This document shows, piece by piece, positions 10,106 through 19,210 of a DNA stretch of 64,000 nucleotides. The number at the start of each line of letters is the position of its first letter. Positions within the stretch are counted from its first letter, which is position 1. Source of the DNA: Lachnospiraceae bacterium (lineage in GTDB: Bacteria > Bacillota > Clostridia > Lachnospirales > Lachnospiraceae); NCBI GenBank assembly GCA_910574745.1, contig CAJTCE010000006.1, positions 23,239 through 87,238 on the forward strand. The letters are read 5' to 3'. The notes beneath the pieces were generated by a model, which did not search any database, was not told the DNA's origin, and saw only the letters and a list, made by a program, of their open reading frames with translations. Position numbers and translations under genes: made by a program.

Positions 10106-13100
10106 ATGGTCTACGGCATCCTGAAGGAGAATACCATCATCATGGAGGACCGCGTTTTTGAGGAGGGAACTTATCTGCCCACCTCTTCGGGAATGGAAGG
10201 GTGGATTATGGAAAAGAACGCTTCCGGCTACCGTCTGACCAGTAAGGAAAATGCAGTCTATGAATTTAACAAAGACGGGGAACTTGTCCATATCGCCACA
10301 GGGGACGGAAAAGGCACCGCCATTGTCCATGCGGAAGGAAGAATGGACATAACCGATGACGTTACAGGGGAAAGTCTGCACATTTCCTATAACGGGGAAG
10401 GGCTGATCTCTTCCGTATATGACGACTTTGGCAGGACGGTTTCTTTAGAATATATAGACAAAGAGCTTTCCGCCATTACAGGCGTGACCGGCGGCAGGAG
10501 CGTATACAACTATGACGGCTGCCACAGGATGGTCAGTGCGATTAATGCCAACGGAATCCAGTATGTCCAGAACACCTATGACGAATCAGGACGTGTTACC
10601 GTCCAGAAGGAGGCAGGAAAAGCAGGGGTATCCAGGCTTTCCTATAAGGACAGGGAAGAAGGCGGCGTGGAAATAAGCATCCTTGACCAGAACGGAGGCA
10701 CCACTACCATCGTTACCGACGAAGCAGGAAAGAAAATTCTGGAGAGGGCGGAAGACGGCGCTTTAACGGAATATATTTATGACAAATACGGGAACCTTTT
10801 AAATGAAAGGGATGCCTACGGGAACACCGTCATGTATCAGTATGATGAAAATGAAAACCTGTCAGCATCCTATGATACGGCGGGAAATGTCTGCTTCTTT
10901 ACCTATGATGAAAAAGGGAACGTGACAGCGGTAAAGAGCCAGACGGGAGCTCAGTCTTTGTATACCTATGATGAAAACAACCGCCTGATCCGGAACGTGG
11001 ATCTCTTAGGGGGAGTGACCCGTTATGTCTATGACGAAAACGGAAATGTCATCAGACAGATTACAGACGGCTTAGGAGCAGATGCCTATACCTATGAGGG
11101 CGGGAAAATGACAGCCCACACTGATGCAAACGGAAACACGGAAAGTTGTACCTATGATATTTACGGGAATGTCGCTTCCCGGACAGACGCTTTAGGGAAT
11201 ACAACGGAATTTACCTATGATGCGGCAGGAAATGTGCTGAGCGTCAAAACGCCGGAGGGCATAACCACCATCTATACCTACGATGCCATCGGACAGAAGA
11301 TAAAGGGAACCGTAATCGGGGCGGACGGGCAGACCAGAACGGCATCCTGCACCTATGACGGGGCCGGAAACGTTCTGACAGAGACCGATACGGCGGGAAA
11401 TGTGACAAGCTATCAGTATGACGGCATGTCCAACATAACAAAGATACTCTATCCGGACGGAAGCAGCGAAAGCTTTGCTTATGACAGGGCGGGAAACATG
11501 ACCAGCCAGACCGACAGGACGGGGCTTAGGACGGACTATACCTATGACTTAAAGCGCAATGTCACAGCCGTTACCACGGCAGGGGAGACCACAGGATTTG
11601 AGTACTACCCCAACGGGAAGATTTATAAGATTACAGAACCGGACGGGGAGAGCTTGAGCCATTACTATGACAACAACTGGAACTGCATTAAGATGGCGGA
11701 CGGTGCGGGAAATACCGTTACCTATACTTATGACGCTGCGGGGAACAGGACATCGGAAACAGACCCCTTGGGAAACCGGACCTTATATGAATACGACAGT
11801 TACGGCAGATGCACGCAGATCACAGACCCCATGGGGAATAGGACCTCCTATGCCTATGATGCAAAGGGCAACACAATCCGCATTACGGACGCCATGGGAA
11901 ATGTGACCCGCATGAGCTATGACGCCATGGACCGACTGGTAAAAACAGAGAAAGTGTCTGAAGCGGGAACCATATCCGTGTCCTATGTTTATGATGGAGC
12001 GGGCAGGGTAACTGCCGTGACAGATGAGGAAGGCAGGACTTCACGCATACTTTACGACGGCATGGGACAGGAAAAAGCAGTCATGGATGCGAAAGGAAAT
12101 ATCATCGCAGGGAATACCTATGACGGACAGGGAAGGCTTGTGAAGACTGCGGACGGAATGGGAAACACAACGGAGTACCGGTATGATATAATGGGGAATA
12201 TCACAAGGCTCATAAGCTGTGCGGACGGCGAAGAGAAAGTGGAGACCGGTTACAGCTATGACGCCGGAGGAAGGCTTGTAAGCGTAACGGACGGGGAAAA
12301 TGGCATAGTCTCCTGCGCTTATGATGGAAAAGGAAACATGGCTTCCGTTACGGATCCTATGGGAGGGACCACCGCTTATACCTATGATAACATGAACAGG
12401 GTAATTGCTGTGACCAATGCCATAGGCGCAAGGGAAACCTATACCTATAATGCACAGGGGCTTCTGGCGGAGAGCAGGAATGCGGCAGATGAAAAGACAG
12501 TCTATGAATATGACGCCGCAGGACGCATCATAAAGCAGAAGGACGGCCTTGGGACGATTTCTTATACCTATGATAAAAACGGCAACGTGCTGACCGTAAC
12601 GGATAAAAACGGAACTATCAGCAGGACTTATGATGCCTTAAACCGTGTGACAGCCGTAACGGACTATAAAGGCGATACCGTACGATATGGCTATGACCAG
12701 CTGGGGAACCGGGTAAGCATTACCTATCCCGGCGGAGAAAAGGTGCGTTATGCCTACTATAAAGACGGGAATATAAAGAGCGTTACGGATAAGGACGGGA
12801 ATGTCACTTATTATACTTATGATGAAAACGGAAGACTGACGGAGACAGAAAGGGGAGACGGAAGCCGGGAAAAAAGGACCTATGACACGGCGGGACAGCT
12901 TTTAGAGATCAGGGATGAAACTGCCGCCGGGGAGGTCATCAATGAATATGCTTATGAGTATGACGGGCGTGGGAATATCGTAAGGATAAACGGGATGGAG
13001 ACCGGGACCGGGGAGAATGTGCCGGGAGGAGCCGGACAGGACAGCTTGGGAGAAGCGGATGCAGAAAACGGAAATGGCACGCAGGGGACAGCCAATGGAA

Positions 13101-14809
13101 TCCCTTATGAGGTGTCCATGACCTACGATGCGGATAACCGTCTGCTTACTTATAACGGGCAGGCTGTGGAATACGATGCCTGCGGGAACATGATAAAGGG
13201 TCCCTTAAACGGCGGCATGGCGGAGTTTACTTATGACTGCCGGAACCGTCTGGTCAAGGTCAAGGAAGAGGACGGAAAGGTCACGCTCTATGAGTATGAT
13301 GCAGAGAACATTCGTACCGCCTCCGTCACAAACGGCATCCGCACAGAATACACTACAGACCGTGAGAGCACTTACAGCCAGACTCTTGTAAAGAGAGAGT
13401 ATGAAAAGAATGCATTTGGGGGTTATACAGAGCCGGTAAGCAGCACAACTTATACCTATGGTCTGGGACTGGTCAGCGAAAGAAGGGATACGGGAGAAGA
13501 GTATTATTACCACTATAACCATTTAGGTTCTACCATGGCAGTCAGTGATGGAAGCGGGGAAATTATTTACCGTTTTGTTTATGGAACCTATGGGGAACTG
13601 TATGATGTAAAGGACGGAAACGGCGGCAGCCTTGGAAATATAGCGGCGTCGGAAGGCTATACTTATGCAGAGTTATCCCATGCTTTGGGGATGGAGTATC
13701 TTTACAACGGGCAGTATGGCGTGTCAACGGATATGAACGGCCTTTATTACATGAGGGCGCGTTACTATGATCAGACCATCAAGAGGTTTATCAACCGGGA
13801 TGTATTAAGCGGGGACATCGGAAACAGCCAGAGCCTGAATCGGTTTTGTTATGTGCAGGGGAATCCTGTGAGCCTGACGGATCCCTTTGGGCTGTGTCCG
13901 GATGGGAATGGCTTGGCGGAAGTTTTTATGCAGCAGACAGCATCCATTATGGGACTTGCGAGTTCAGTAATGGAAACAGGAGCTGCGGACAAGAGCAGCT
14001 TCTGGCACACAGCCCTGGATCTAATCGGAATTGTCTGGGATGGTGCTGATATCATCAATGCGGTGTGGTACGCTCTGGAAGGGAACTATGCCATGGCGAC
14101 GGTCAGTGCCATCTGTGCCCTGCCATTTGTAGGGTCACTGGTAGGCGGCTCGGCAGGGATGGCATTAAAGGTCATCGGCCACTCGCTGACCTTTGGAATG
14201 GCGGCTCAGGGAACCTGGGAAGCTACAGGGAAGGCGGTGGAAGCATACCAGAACGGAACTTTTAGCGTATGGAATGTTCTGGATGTGGGATTAAATGCCT
14301 TGGGAATGTGTGTTTCGGGAAGAGCGGCATTTTCAGAGGGGAGGAAGCTGGCGAACCGGATAGCGGCGAGTGAAGCGGGGCAGAAGATTGCTCAAAGTGG
14401 CAGCAATACTTTAGATAACCGTTTGGTAGATAATTCTTTCTTTGATAATGGAGAACGTGTAGCAACTACAAGAGAAATTAGAAGATATAAAAGGCAAATG
14501 CAAAGTATGGGTATTAATGTAGTTGTTGACCTAAAGGGCAAAGTGCTGAATGGAAATAGAGCAGCAGGATTTGATTATGCTACAGGAACAATTTATATTA
14601 AGAAGAAAGCTGGGGTTATAGATTTATATCATGAAGGATTTCATGCAGAGCAGTATTTAAATATTGGTAAGAAAAAATATATTAACTTAGAAAGATTAGA
14701 AAGAGAGGAGTACGTCTATAGTAGGATAATGGATAATAGTAGTTTGTTCAATGAGGTTGAGTTAGCAGGTGCAACAAATTATATTGCCAGATTACGAGGA
14801 CGCAATTAA
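10106..14809 (+). CDS. Second Rhs protein, N-terminally truncated, with metallopeptidase toxin tip
   Basis: The 1,567-residue frame starts inside the DUF6531-to-YD transition; homologous sequence begins upstream of ATG 10106 at about 10082, and there is no ribosome binding site, so this is an orphan Rhs end and not a complete gene. It contains YD repeats (about 50-1080), the RHS core (about 1132-1264, ending DPFGLCPD), a hydrophobic pre-toxin segment (SFWHTALDLIGIVWDG, GRAAFSEGRK) and a C-terminal domain with a zinc-metallopeptidase motif HEGFHAEQ at about 1509-1516 followed by ERE-containing sequence. This matches the zincin-like metallopeptidase toxins found at Rhs C-termini. The core DNA is clearly more GC-rich than the toxin tip. 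It lies four bases before its probable immunity gene. Without an N-terminus it may act as a donor of tips, or be read by an internal start. Confidence 0.85.
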   Translation: MVYGILKENTIIMEDRVFEEGTYLPTSSGMEGWIMEKNASGYRLTSKENAVYEFNKDGELVHIATGDGKGTAIVHAEGRMDITDDVTGESLHISYNGEGLISSVYDDFGRTVSLEYIDKELSAITGVTGGRSVYNYDGCHRMVSAINANGIQYVQNTYDESGRVTVQKEAGKAGVSRLSYKDREEGGVEISILDQNGGTTTIVTDEAGKKILERAEDGALTEYIYDKYGNLLNERDAYGNTVMYQYDENENLSASYDTAGNVCFFTYDEKGNVTAVKSQTGAQSLYTYDENNRLIRNVDLLGGVTRYVYDENGNVIRQITDGLGADAYTYEGGKMTAHTDANGNTESCTYDIYGNVASRTDALGNTTEFTYDAAGNVLSVKTPEGITTIYTYDAIGQKIKGTVIGADGQTRTASCTYDGAGNVLTETDTAGNVTSYQYDGMSNITKILYPDGSSESFAYDRAGNMTSQTDRTGLRTDYTYDLKRNVTAVTTAGETTGFEYYPNGKIYKITEPDGESLSHYYDNNWNCIKMADGAGNTVTYTYDAAGNRTSETDPLGNRTLYEYDSYGRCTQITDPMGNRTSYAYDAKGNTIRITDAMGNVTRMSYDAMDRLVKTEKVSEAGTISVSYVYDGAGRVTAVTDEEGRTSRILYDGMGQEKAVMDAKGNIIAGNTYDGQGRLVKTADGMGNTTEYRYDIMGNITRLISCADGEEKVETGYSYDAGGRLVSVTDGENGIVSCAYDGKGNMASVTDPMGGTTAYTYDNMNRVIAVTNAIGARETYTYNAQGLLAESRNAADEKTVYEYDAAGRIIKQKDGLGTISYTYDKNGNVLTVTDKNGTISRTYDALNRVTAVTDYKGDTVRYGYDQLGNRVSITYPGGEKVRYAYYKDGNIKSVTDKDGNVTYYTYDENGRLTETERGDGSREKRTYDTAGQLLEIRDETAAGEVINEYAYEYDGRGNIVRINGMETGTGENVPGGAGQDSLGEADAENGNGTQGTANGIPYEVSMTYDADNRLLTYNGQAVEYDACGNMIKGPLNGGMAEFTYDCRNRLVKVKEEDGKVTLYEYDAENIRTASVTNGIRTEYTTDRESTYSQTLVKREYEKNAFGGYTEPVSSTTYTYGLGLVSERRDTGEEYYYHYNHLGSTMAVSDGSGEIIYRFVYGTYGELYDVKDGNGGSLGNIAASEGYTYAELSHALGMEYLYNGQYGVSTDMNGLYYMRARYYDQTIKRFINRDVLSGDIGNSQSLNRFCYVQGNPVSLTDPFGLCPDGNGLAEVFMQQTASIMGLASSVMETGAADKSSFWHTALDLIGIVWDGADIINAVWYALEGNYAMATVSAICALPFVGSLVGGSAGMALKVIGHSLTFGMAAQGTWEATGKAVEAYQNGTFSVWNVLDVGLNALGMCVSGRAAFSEGRKLANRIAASEAGQKIAQSGSNTLDNRLVDNSFFDNGERVATTREIRRYKRQMQSMGINVVVDLKGKVLNGNRAAGFDYATGTIYIKKKAGVIDLYHEGFHAEQYLNIGKKKYINLERLEREEYVYSRIMDNSSLFNEVELAGATNYIARLRGRN

Positions 14810-14812
14810 AAC

Positions 14813-15121
14813 ATGCAAGAGATAGAGATTTTAAAATTAAATGAAATAAATTTTAAAACAAATTTAAAGTTTGGAGATATATTAAAAATAGCAGAACGGT
14901 ATATCAAAGAGCAGGGAGAACCATATGAGATAGATACAAAAAATATTTTATATGATACAAATTCATATGTAATTAATGAACCTGTATGGTATGTAGATAT
15001 AATTTCTAAAAAAATAAAAGAAAGATGGCCAGATGCATATATTTCTCTTGCAATTTCTGACAGAGAGGGGCGATTAGCATATGTTCAAAATGACCACGGG
15101 ATAGTTATTAAAAAATTTTAG
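14813..15121 (+). CDS. Candidate immunity protein for the metallopeptidase toxin
   Basis: A 102-residue protein (MQEIEILKLNEINFK...) that begins three bases after the stop codon of the metallopeptidase Rhs tip. It has no signal peptide or membrane segment and is AT-rich. I do not recognise the family. The pattern of a helical start, WYVDIISKKIKERWPDAY and a final beta-rich part resembles small immunity proteins. Translation is probably coupled to the upstream toxin because the spacer is too short for a separate strong ribosome binding site. Confidence 0.65.
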   Translation: MQEIEILKLNEINFKTNLKFGDILKIAERYIKEQGEPYEIDTKNILYDTNSYVINEPVWYVDIISKKIKERWPDAYISLAISDREGRLAYVQNDHGIVIKKF

Positions 15122-15312
15122 AAGTTAAATTATGGAATTAAAAAGGTAATCTAACAAGTTCTTAGCGTTATAATTTTGCAGGTTATAAGAAATAAATATA
15201 CGAAATAGTTTCAGTGAAGTCAATTTAATAAATTGTAACAGAATGTAGATTATGGCAGATAAATCTCCTATAAGATGTTCATGACCTATGGTGCGGACAT
15301 CATCAATGCGGT
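15122..15312. other. Recombination scar with slivers of Rhs sequence
   Basis: No gene is seen in the first 150 bases, which are AT-rich. From about 15290 the sequence encodes GADIINAVWYAL, a piece of the pre-toxin segment of the second Rhs protein, then at about 15331 jumps to RAAFSEGRK from a later part of the same segment, and at 15356 jumps to the YLYNGQYG motif of the RHS core. Three Rhs pieces are thus joined within some 70 bases. Confidence 0.7.
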
Positions 15313-16479
15313 GTGGTACGCTCTGGAAGAGCGGCATTTTCTGAGGGGAGGAAGCAATACCTTTATAACGGTCAGTATGGAGTTGAGACAGACAGGGACG
15401 GTCTTTACTATATGCGGGCACGCTATTATGACCAGGATATAAAGCGTTTTATTAACCGGGATGTATTAAGCGGAGATATTGGGAACAGCCAGAGCTTAAA
15501 CAGGTTTTGTTATGTACAGGGCAATCCAGTAAGCCTGACTGACCCTTTTGGGTTATGCCCTGACAGTAATGTGGCATTTAAAAAACTCTGTATCGGAGCT
15601 TATCATCTGGATTGGAATGCGTTGGGACATACAACACTTGATATACTGGGGATCTTTCTCCCGCCGGCGGATGTAGTTAATTTCATCTGGTATGCAAAAG
15701 AAGGCAACGTGAAGATGGCGGTTGCCAGTGCAATAGCAGTTTTTACCGAAGTGCCTGCCGGGTCAAAGTTTGCACTCGGTGGCAGTAAGTTTGGAAAATA
15801 TCAGGGAATTGTCAATATGGTTGCACCTGTAGCCCTGAGCGGGGCCGGAACAGTGTTTGGCATGGATATGTTTCTGGGTAATCTTGAGAATTTTGTCACA
15901 GGATTGAAGGAGGGCAGGTTTGATGTAGAAAGCTTTGGAAATATGTTACTTGGCGGCGTGATAACGGGTTTTTCGCTAAAAGGCATGAAAAACGGAATAG
16001 AAAAACTGGCGGTAAGAGGAGCAGGTAAAAGAAGTGCAAAAGGATATACCGGGATGCTGGCGGACTGGGATGATTTGAATGACATTACAATGGAAAGCTT
16101 TGCCAGTACGGGGACTGCGAGACATAATAGACAATCGTCTCTATCGATGAATTTGCAATTTTTTGCAAATAGTCCCACTACGTACGATATTAATAAATTA
16201 GTACGAACACAGCCATATACTTATTCAGAAGGAGTTGAAAAATATAAAAGACAAATTCTAGAAGAAGGAGTAAATTCTATAAAACCGATACCTATTAGGG
16301 TACATAATGGAGAAGCCTTAATAGTTGATGGACATCATAGGTATGAGGCATTTCGTCAACTGGGATATGATAGAGTTCCAATTAAATATCTACATAATTC
16401 ACAATTAGGGCAGTCTTTGCCAAGTGGGGACTATTATAGAACACTTGAACAACTATTGGGCGATCGAATTAATAATTAA
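15313..16479 (+). CDS. Orphan Rhs tip with ParB-like nuclease toxin and an LQFFA cleavage-type motif
   Basis: The 388-residue frame starts in a recombination scar (MVRSGRAAFSEGRK) with no convincing ribosome binding site. It then carries the end of the RHS core (15-84, YLYNGQYG to DPFGLCPD), a pre-toxin region close to that of the first Rhs protein (about 85-255, ending LADWDDLNDITM), a short linker, the heptapeptide MNLQFFA at 279-285, and a C-terminal domain of about 100 residues. That domain has IRVHNGEALIVDGHHRYEAF, the GxHR-type signature of ParB/sulfiredoxin-like nuclease toxins. MNLQFFA is identical to residues 4-10 of ribosomal protein L27 in this window. The cassette appears intact as a tip but lacks a delivery module of its own. 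Confidence 0.75.
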   Translation: MVRSGRAAFSEGRKQYLYNGQYGVETDRDGLYYMRARYYDQDIKRFINRDVLSGDIGNSQSLNRFCYVQGNPVSLTDPFGLCPDSNVAFKKLCIGAYHLDWNALGHTTLDILGIFLPPADVVNFIWYAKEGNVKMAVASAIAVFTEVPAGSKFALGGSKFGKYQGIVNMVAPVALSGAGTVFGMDMFLGNLENFVTGLKEGRFDVESFGNMLLGGVITGFSLKGMKNGIEKLAVRGAGKRSAKGYTGMLADWDDLNDITMESFASTGTARHNRQSSLSMNLQFFANSPTTYDINKLVRTQPYTYSEGVEKYKRQILEEGVNSIKPIPIRVHNGEALIVDGHHRYEAFRQLGYDRVPIKYLHNSQLGQSLPSGDYYRTLEQLLGDRINN

Positions 16480-16490
16480 AGGGGGTAAAC

Positions 16491-17183
16491 ATGGATAAAG
16501 ATTTAGAATTAGTAATTAAAGAATATATTACAAGTGTTAATAGTGTCTGTAATATTGTGTTAAAAGAACTCAAATTAAATACAAAGTTTGATTTTCTTGA
16601 GTATAAAGCAAAACATCGACAAATGGAATTAGAGGTAAAAGGAATGAGATTTATTTTCCATGGGAGAGGATGTATTGCTACAAATGATGAATTGTTTTTA
16701 GACTGGGATTTTGGTTATGGCAGTCGATGGTGCGGAATTAATCCGTGGCTTCTTGCAGAAACTTTAGAACATGGCACTAAACAATATGTTAAACCTTATA
16801 GCGCTAAACAAATCGAGCAAGCCTGTGAAGAGGCAGTTTTAAAAAATGAAATGTACATAAAATATGATTTATACTATTTCAAAATACCAATTAGTGATAC
16901 CTTTGAGCCAGATTTTCCAAAAGAATTTGATGTTTTTGTTATTGAACATTATGGACTAAAATGGAAGATTCCAAGAAATAAAGTAATAGATAAATTTTTG
17001 CGTAAAAGTAAGAGAATTTGGAAAGGTCATGAAAAAGGCGCTGATTTATATACATTGTCATTTTTAAAAGATGATAAAGAAATTTATTCGATTTTATACG
17101 ATGATATTAGCTATCCTGAAAATGCGGTAAAGGTAATGAAAGAAATCTTAATTAATATTTGTAAAATTAAAGTTTTTTGGTAA
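16491..17183 (+). CDS. Candidate immunity protein with DUF6896-like domain
   Basis: A 230-residue soluble protein 11 bases after the ParB-like toxin, with an AAGGGGGT ribosome binding site. The stretch FIFHGRGCIATNDELFLDWDF resembles DUF6896 proteins, which carry an FHGxGC motif and are often found beside polymorphic toxins; I give this from memory. The C-terminal part (FPKEFDVFVIEHYGLKW, KVIDKFLRKSKRIW) is a second region whose homologue survives as a fragment at 28096-28254. Its position makes it the likely antitoxin of the ParB-like tip. Confidence 0.65.
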   Translation: MDKDLELVIKEYITSVNSVCNIVLKELKLNTKFDFLEYKAKHRQMELEVKGMRFIFHGRGCIATNDELFLDWDFGYGSRWCGINPWLLAETLEHGTKQYVKPYSAKQIEQACEEAVLKNEMYIKYDLYYFKIPISDTFEPDFPKEFDVFVIEHYGLKWKIPRNKVIDKFLRKSKRIWKGHEKGADLYTLSFLKDDKEIYSILYDDISYPENAVKVMKEILINICKIKVFW

Positions 17184-17240
17184 GAAATGGTGGTAGTTTT
17201 AGAGAAATCAAATAAATTTAGTGAATCATATAGTTGTCCG

Positions 17241-17451
17241 CTATCTGCAAGAAATAATTATTATAGAGTGCACGATACAGAAACCTTGCCGTATGTGCAG
17301 AAGATATAGTTTATAAGGGGTTAGGAGGTAATCAAAATGCTAATATAATTATGACATCAGCAGTGAGACCACGCATAAATGAAACAATACCTGAATGTCA
17401 AAGATGTCAAACTAAAAAATCCATTAATCAATTTGTGAAAGGAACAAGATT
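17241..17451 (+). pseudogene. Remnant of a deaminase-fold toxin
   Basis: Bases 17241-17268 nearly repeat a piece of the NHH nuclease tip found at about 21404-21431. From about 17269 a different frame reads ARYRNLAVCAEDIVYKGLGG, then TSAVRPRINETIPECQRCQ. The order CAE followed some 35-40 residues later by PECxxC is the zinc and catalytic signature of cytidine-deaminase-like toxins. The N-terminal half is missing. The frame continues without a stop into VAKRFKDYLADNRG, a pre-toxin junction sequence of the next cassette. This is a scrap, not a working gene. Confidence 0.55.
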
Positions 17452-17885
17452 TCAGGTTGCCAAGAGATTTAAGGACTATCTGGCGGATAATAGAGGATGT
17501 GTGGATTTAGAAGCTCTGGGGGTGTGAAGAGTAAGGATAAAGATGGAGCAAGAACATTGTATCATTACACTACAGAAGAAGGCATGGAAGGTATAATAAG
17601 CTCTCAGAAATTAAATCCATCACTTAAGGCTAATAATCCTAAAGATGCTAGATACGGAAATGGACAATATTTATCAAATATAAAACCCAATGAATATTCT
17701 CCAGCGGGATTAGCACAGAAACTTATTAAAGTTCCTAATAAATATAAATATACGCATTATGTTGAGATTGACATTACAGATTTAGAAGTTGTAAAAGGAC
17801 GTGAGGGTATTTTTGTTATTCCAATGATTCGCCATTAGATTTGATAGGGCGTATAGTAAGTGCAGGAAAGGTAGGTAGAAATTAA
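17452..17885 (+). pseudogene. HYD1-type ADP-ribosyltransferase toxin tip, doubly frameshifted
   Basis: Reading from the pre-toxin junction (ADNRGCVDLEALG), the frame ends in TGA at 17525-17527 because the G-run at 17518-17522 has five G, whereas the equivalent run at 21071-21076 has six. In the next frame comes a domain with LYHYTTEEGMEGIISSQKL, KDARYGNGQYLSNI and YVEIDITDLEVV, the pattern of HYD1-signature ADP-ribosyltransferase-like toxins. This frame stops at 17838, but adding one A near 17824 gives PNDSPLDLIGRIVSAGKVGRN ending at 17885, which looks like the natural C-terminus. Two independent one-base losses therefore inactivate it. Confidence 0.75.
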
Positions 17886-17887
17886 AA

Positions 17888-18328
17888 ATGACGTATATCT
17901 TACTTTTTTTTAATAACCAAAAAATGTATATTGAGTTAGATAAACAACAAAATGCAGTAAGGCAGATAAATATTGATGAAAATTGTCAAAGTCAACTATC
18001 ATGTCGAAATGATTGTTTGGCTGAAGGAGAGATTTATGAAGAAGATATGGATGGAGATTTTGAATATATATCAAGTGAAATATTTGAAGAAAAATGGTCA
18101 TTAGAAATAAGGCCTTATCAATTGGAATGGATACAGACTAAAACAAAATATTCTATTGGAAGTAAAATTGTAGGACGAAGTTTGTTTTTCTATCCTCAAG
18201 GTATAGTAATTGAAGGAGATGATTTTTACGGAGTTTATATAGGAGATATGGATTATAAATTAAATCAAAAGATAGAAGCACAAGTGGAAGCATATGACGA
18301 TAAAAATATGTGGTTAATTTTAGTGTAA
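17888..18328 (+). CDS. Candidate immunity protein for the HYD1-type toxin
   Basis: A 146-residue, acidic, soluble protein (MTYILLFFNNQKMYIEL...) that starts three bases after the restored toxin stop, with AAAGGTAGG upstream. The N-terminal 65 residues are acidic and the C-terminal part (SIGSKIVGRSLFFYPQGIVI, then alternating strands) looks like a small beta-barrel. I do not recognise a named family. It is intact although its toxin is broken. Confidence 0.65.
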   Translation: MTYILLFFNNQKMYIELDKQQNAVRQINIDENCQSQLSCRNDCLAEGEIYEEDMDGDFEYISSEIFEEKWSLEIRPYQLEWIQTKTKYSIGSKIVGRSLFFYPQGIVIEGDDFYGVYIGDMDYKLNQKIEAQVEAYDDKNMWLILV

Positions 18329-18362
18329 AAAATTTTATAGTTTGATTTTAAGTGTAGATTTA

Positions 18363-19195
18363 TAACGGGCAGTATGGTGTGACGACGGATGTGAACGGCC
18401 TTTATTACATGAGGGCGCGTTACTATGACCAGACCATCAAGAGGTTTATCAACCGGGATGTATTGAGCGGGGAAATCGGGAACAGTCAGAGCCTGAATCG
18501 GTTTTGTTATGTGCGGGGGAATCCTGTGAGCCTGACGGATCCCTTTGGGCTGTGTCCGGATGGGAATGGCTTGGCGGAAGTTTTTATGCAGCAGACAGCA
18601 TCCATTATGGGACTTGCGAGTTCAGTAATGGAAACGGGAGCTGCGGACAAGAGCAGCTTCTGGCACACAGCCCTGGATCTAATCGGAATCGTCTGGGAAG
18701 CTGGTAAACCGAATAGCGGCGAGTGAAGCGGGGGAAAAGATTGCGAAGAACAGTGGTAGTTCAGAGACTTTGGAGAGTATTATTGATCCGATAGCAGCAG
18801 GACCATCCTTAGTTCAACCGGGTAAAGGATATAATTAAAAAGAAGCAGCTTCAAAAATAAGCCCTGTGACGGGATATACAGATGTTGCAATTCATGGTAC
18901 ATCAGATTCGTTTGCAGTGTGGCATAATGGTAAATGGGGGTATATAAATCAGCGTTCATTAGCAACTTTTTTAAAGAATAGTCCGGAGTATAATGGTGGC
19001 GCAGTAAGGCTTATTTCTTGTTCTACAGGTGCAAAATCAGATGGGATTGCACAGCAGTTAGCTAATAAACTTGGAGTTAATGTATTGGCTCCATCTGACA
19101 CTCTTTATATCTACCCAAACGGATCTACTGTTATTGGACCTAATTCATATACGAATACAGGCAATTGGACATTATTTATACCAGGAAAACATTAA
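18363..19195 (+). pseudogene. Rhs tip with a His-Cys (caspase-like?) toxin domain, broken
   Basis: The cassette opens at the RHS-core motif YNGQYG (about 18360), runs through DPFGLCPD and the FWHTALDLIGIVW pre-toxin, then loses sequence and frame near 18698; KLVNRIAASEAGE follows in another frame. A TAA at 18836-18838 interrupts the linker. The last domain, open to 19195, has DVAIHGTSD and, about 50 residues later, VRLISCSTGA, followed by GIAQQLANKLGVNVLAP. An HG motif followed by a strand ending in SC is the arrangement of clan-CD cysteine peptidases such as caspases and toxin CPDs. The fold call is inference. GTG at 18866 is not a convincing start. Confidence 0.6.
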
Positions 19196-19210
19196 AAGGA
19201 GGGATCAAGT

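Noticed and set aside
10106-10200. Independent promoter and start for the second Rhs gene
   Set aside because: No ribosome binding site precedes ATG 10106 and homologous Rhs coding sequence begins upstream, so the gene is 5'-truncated.
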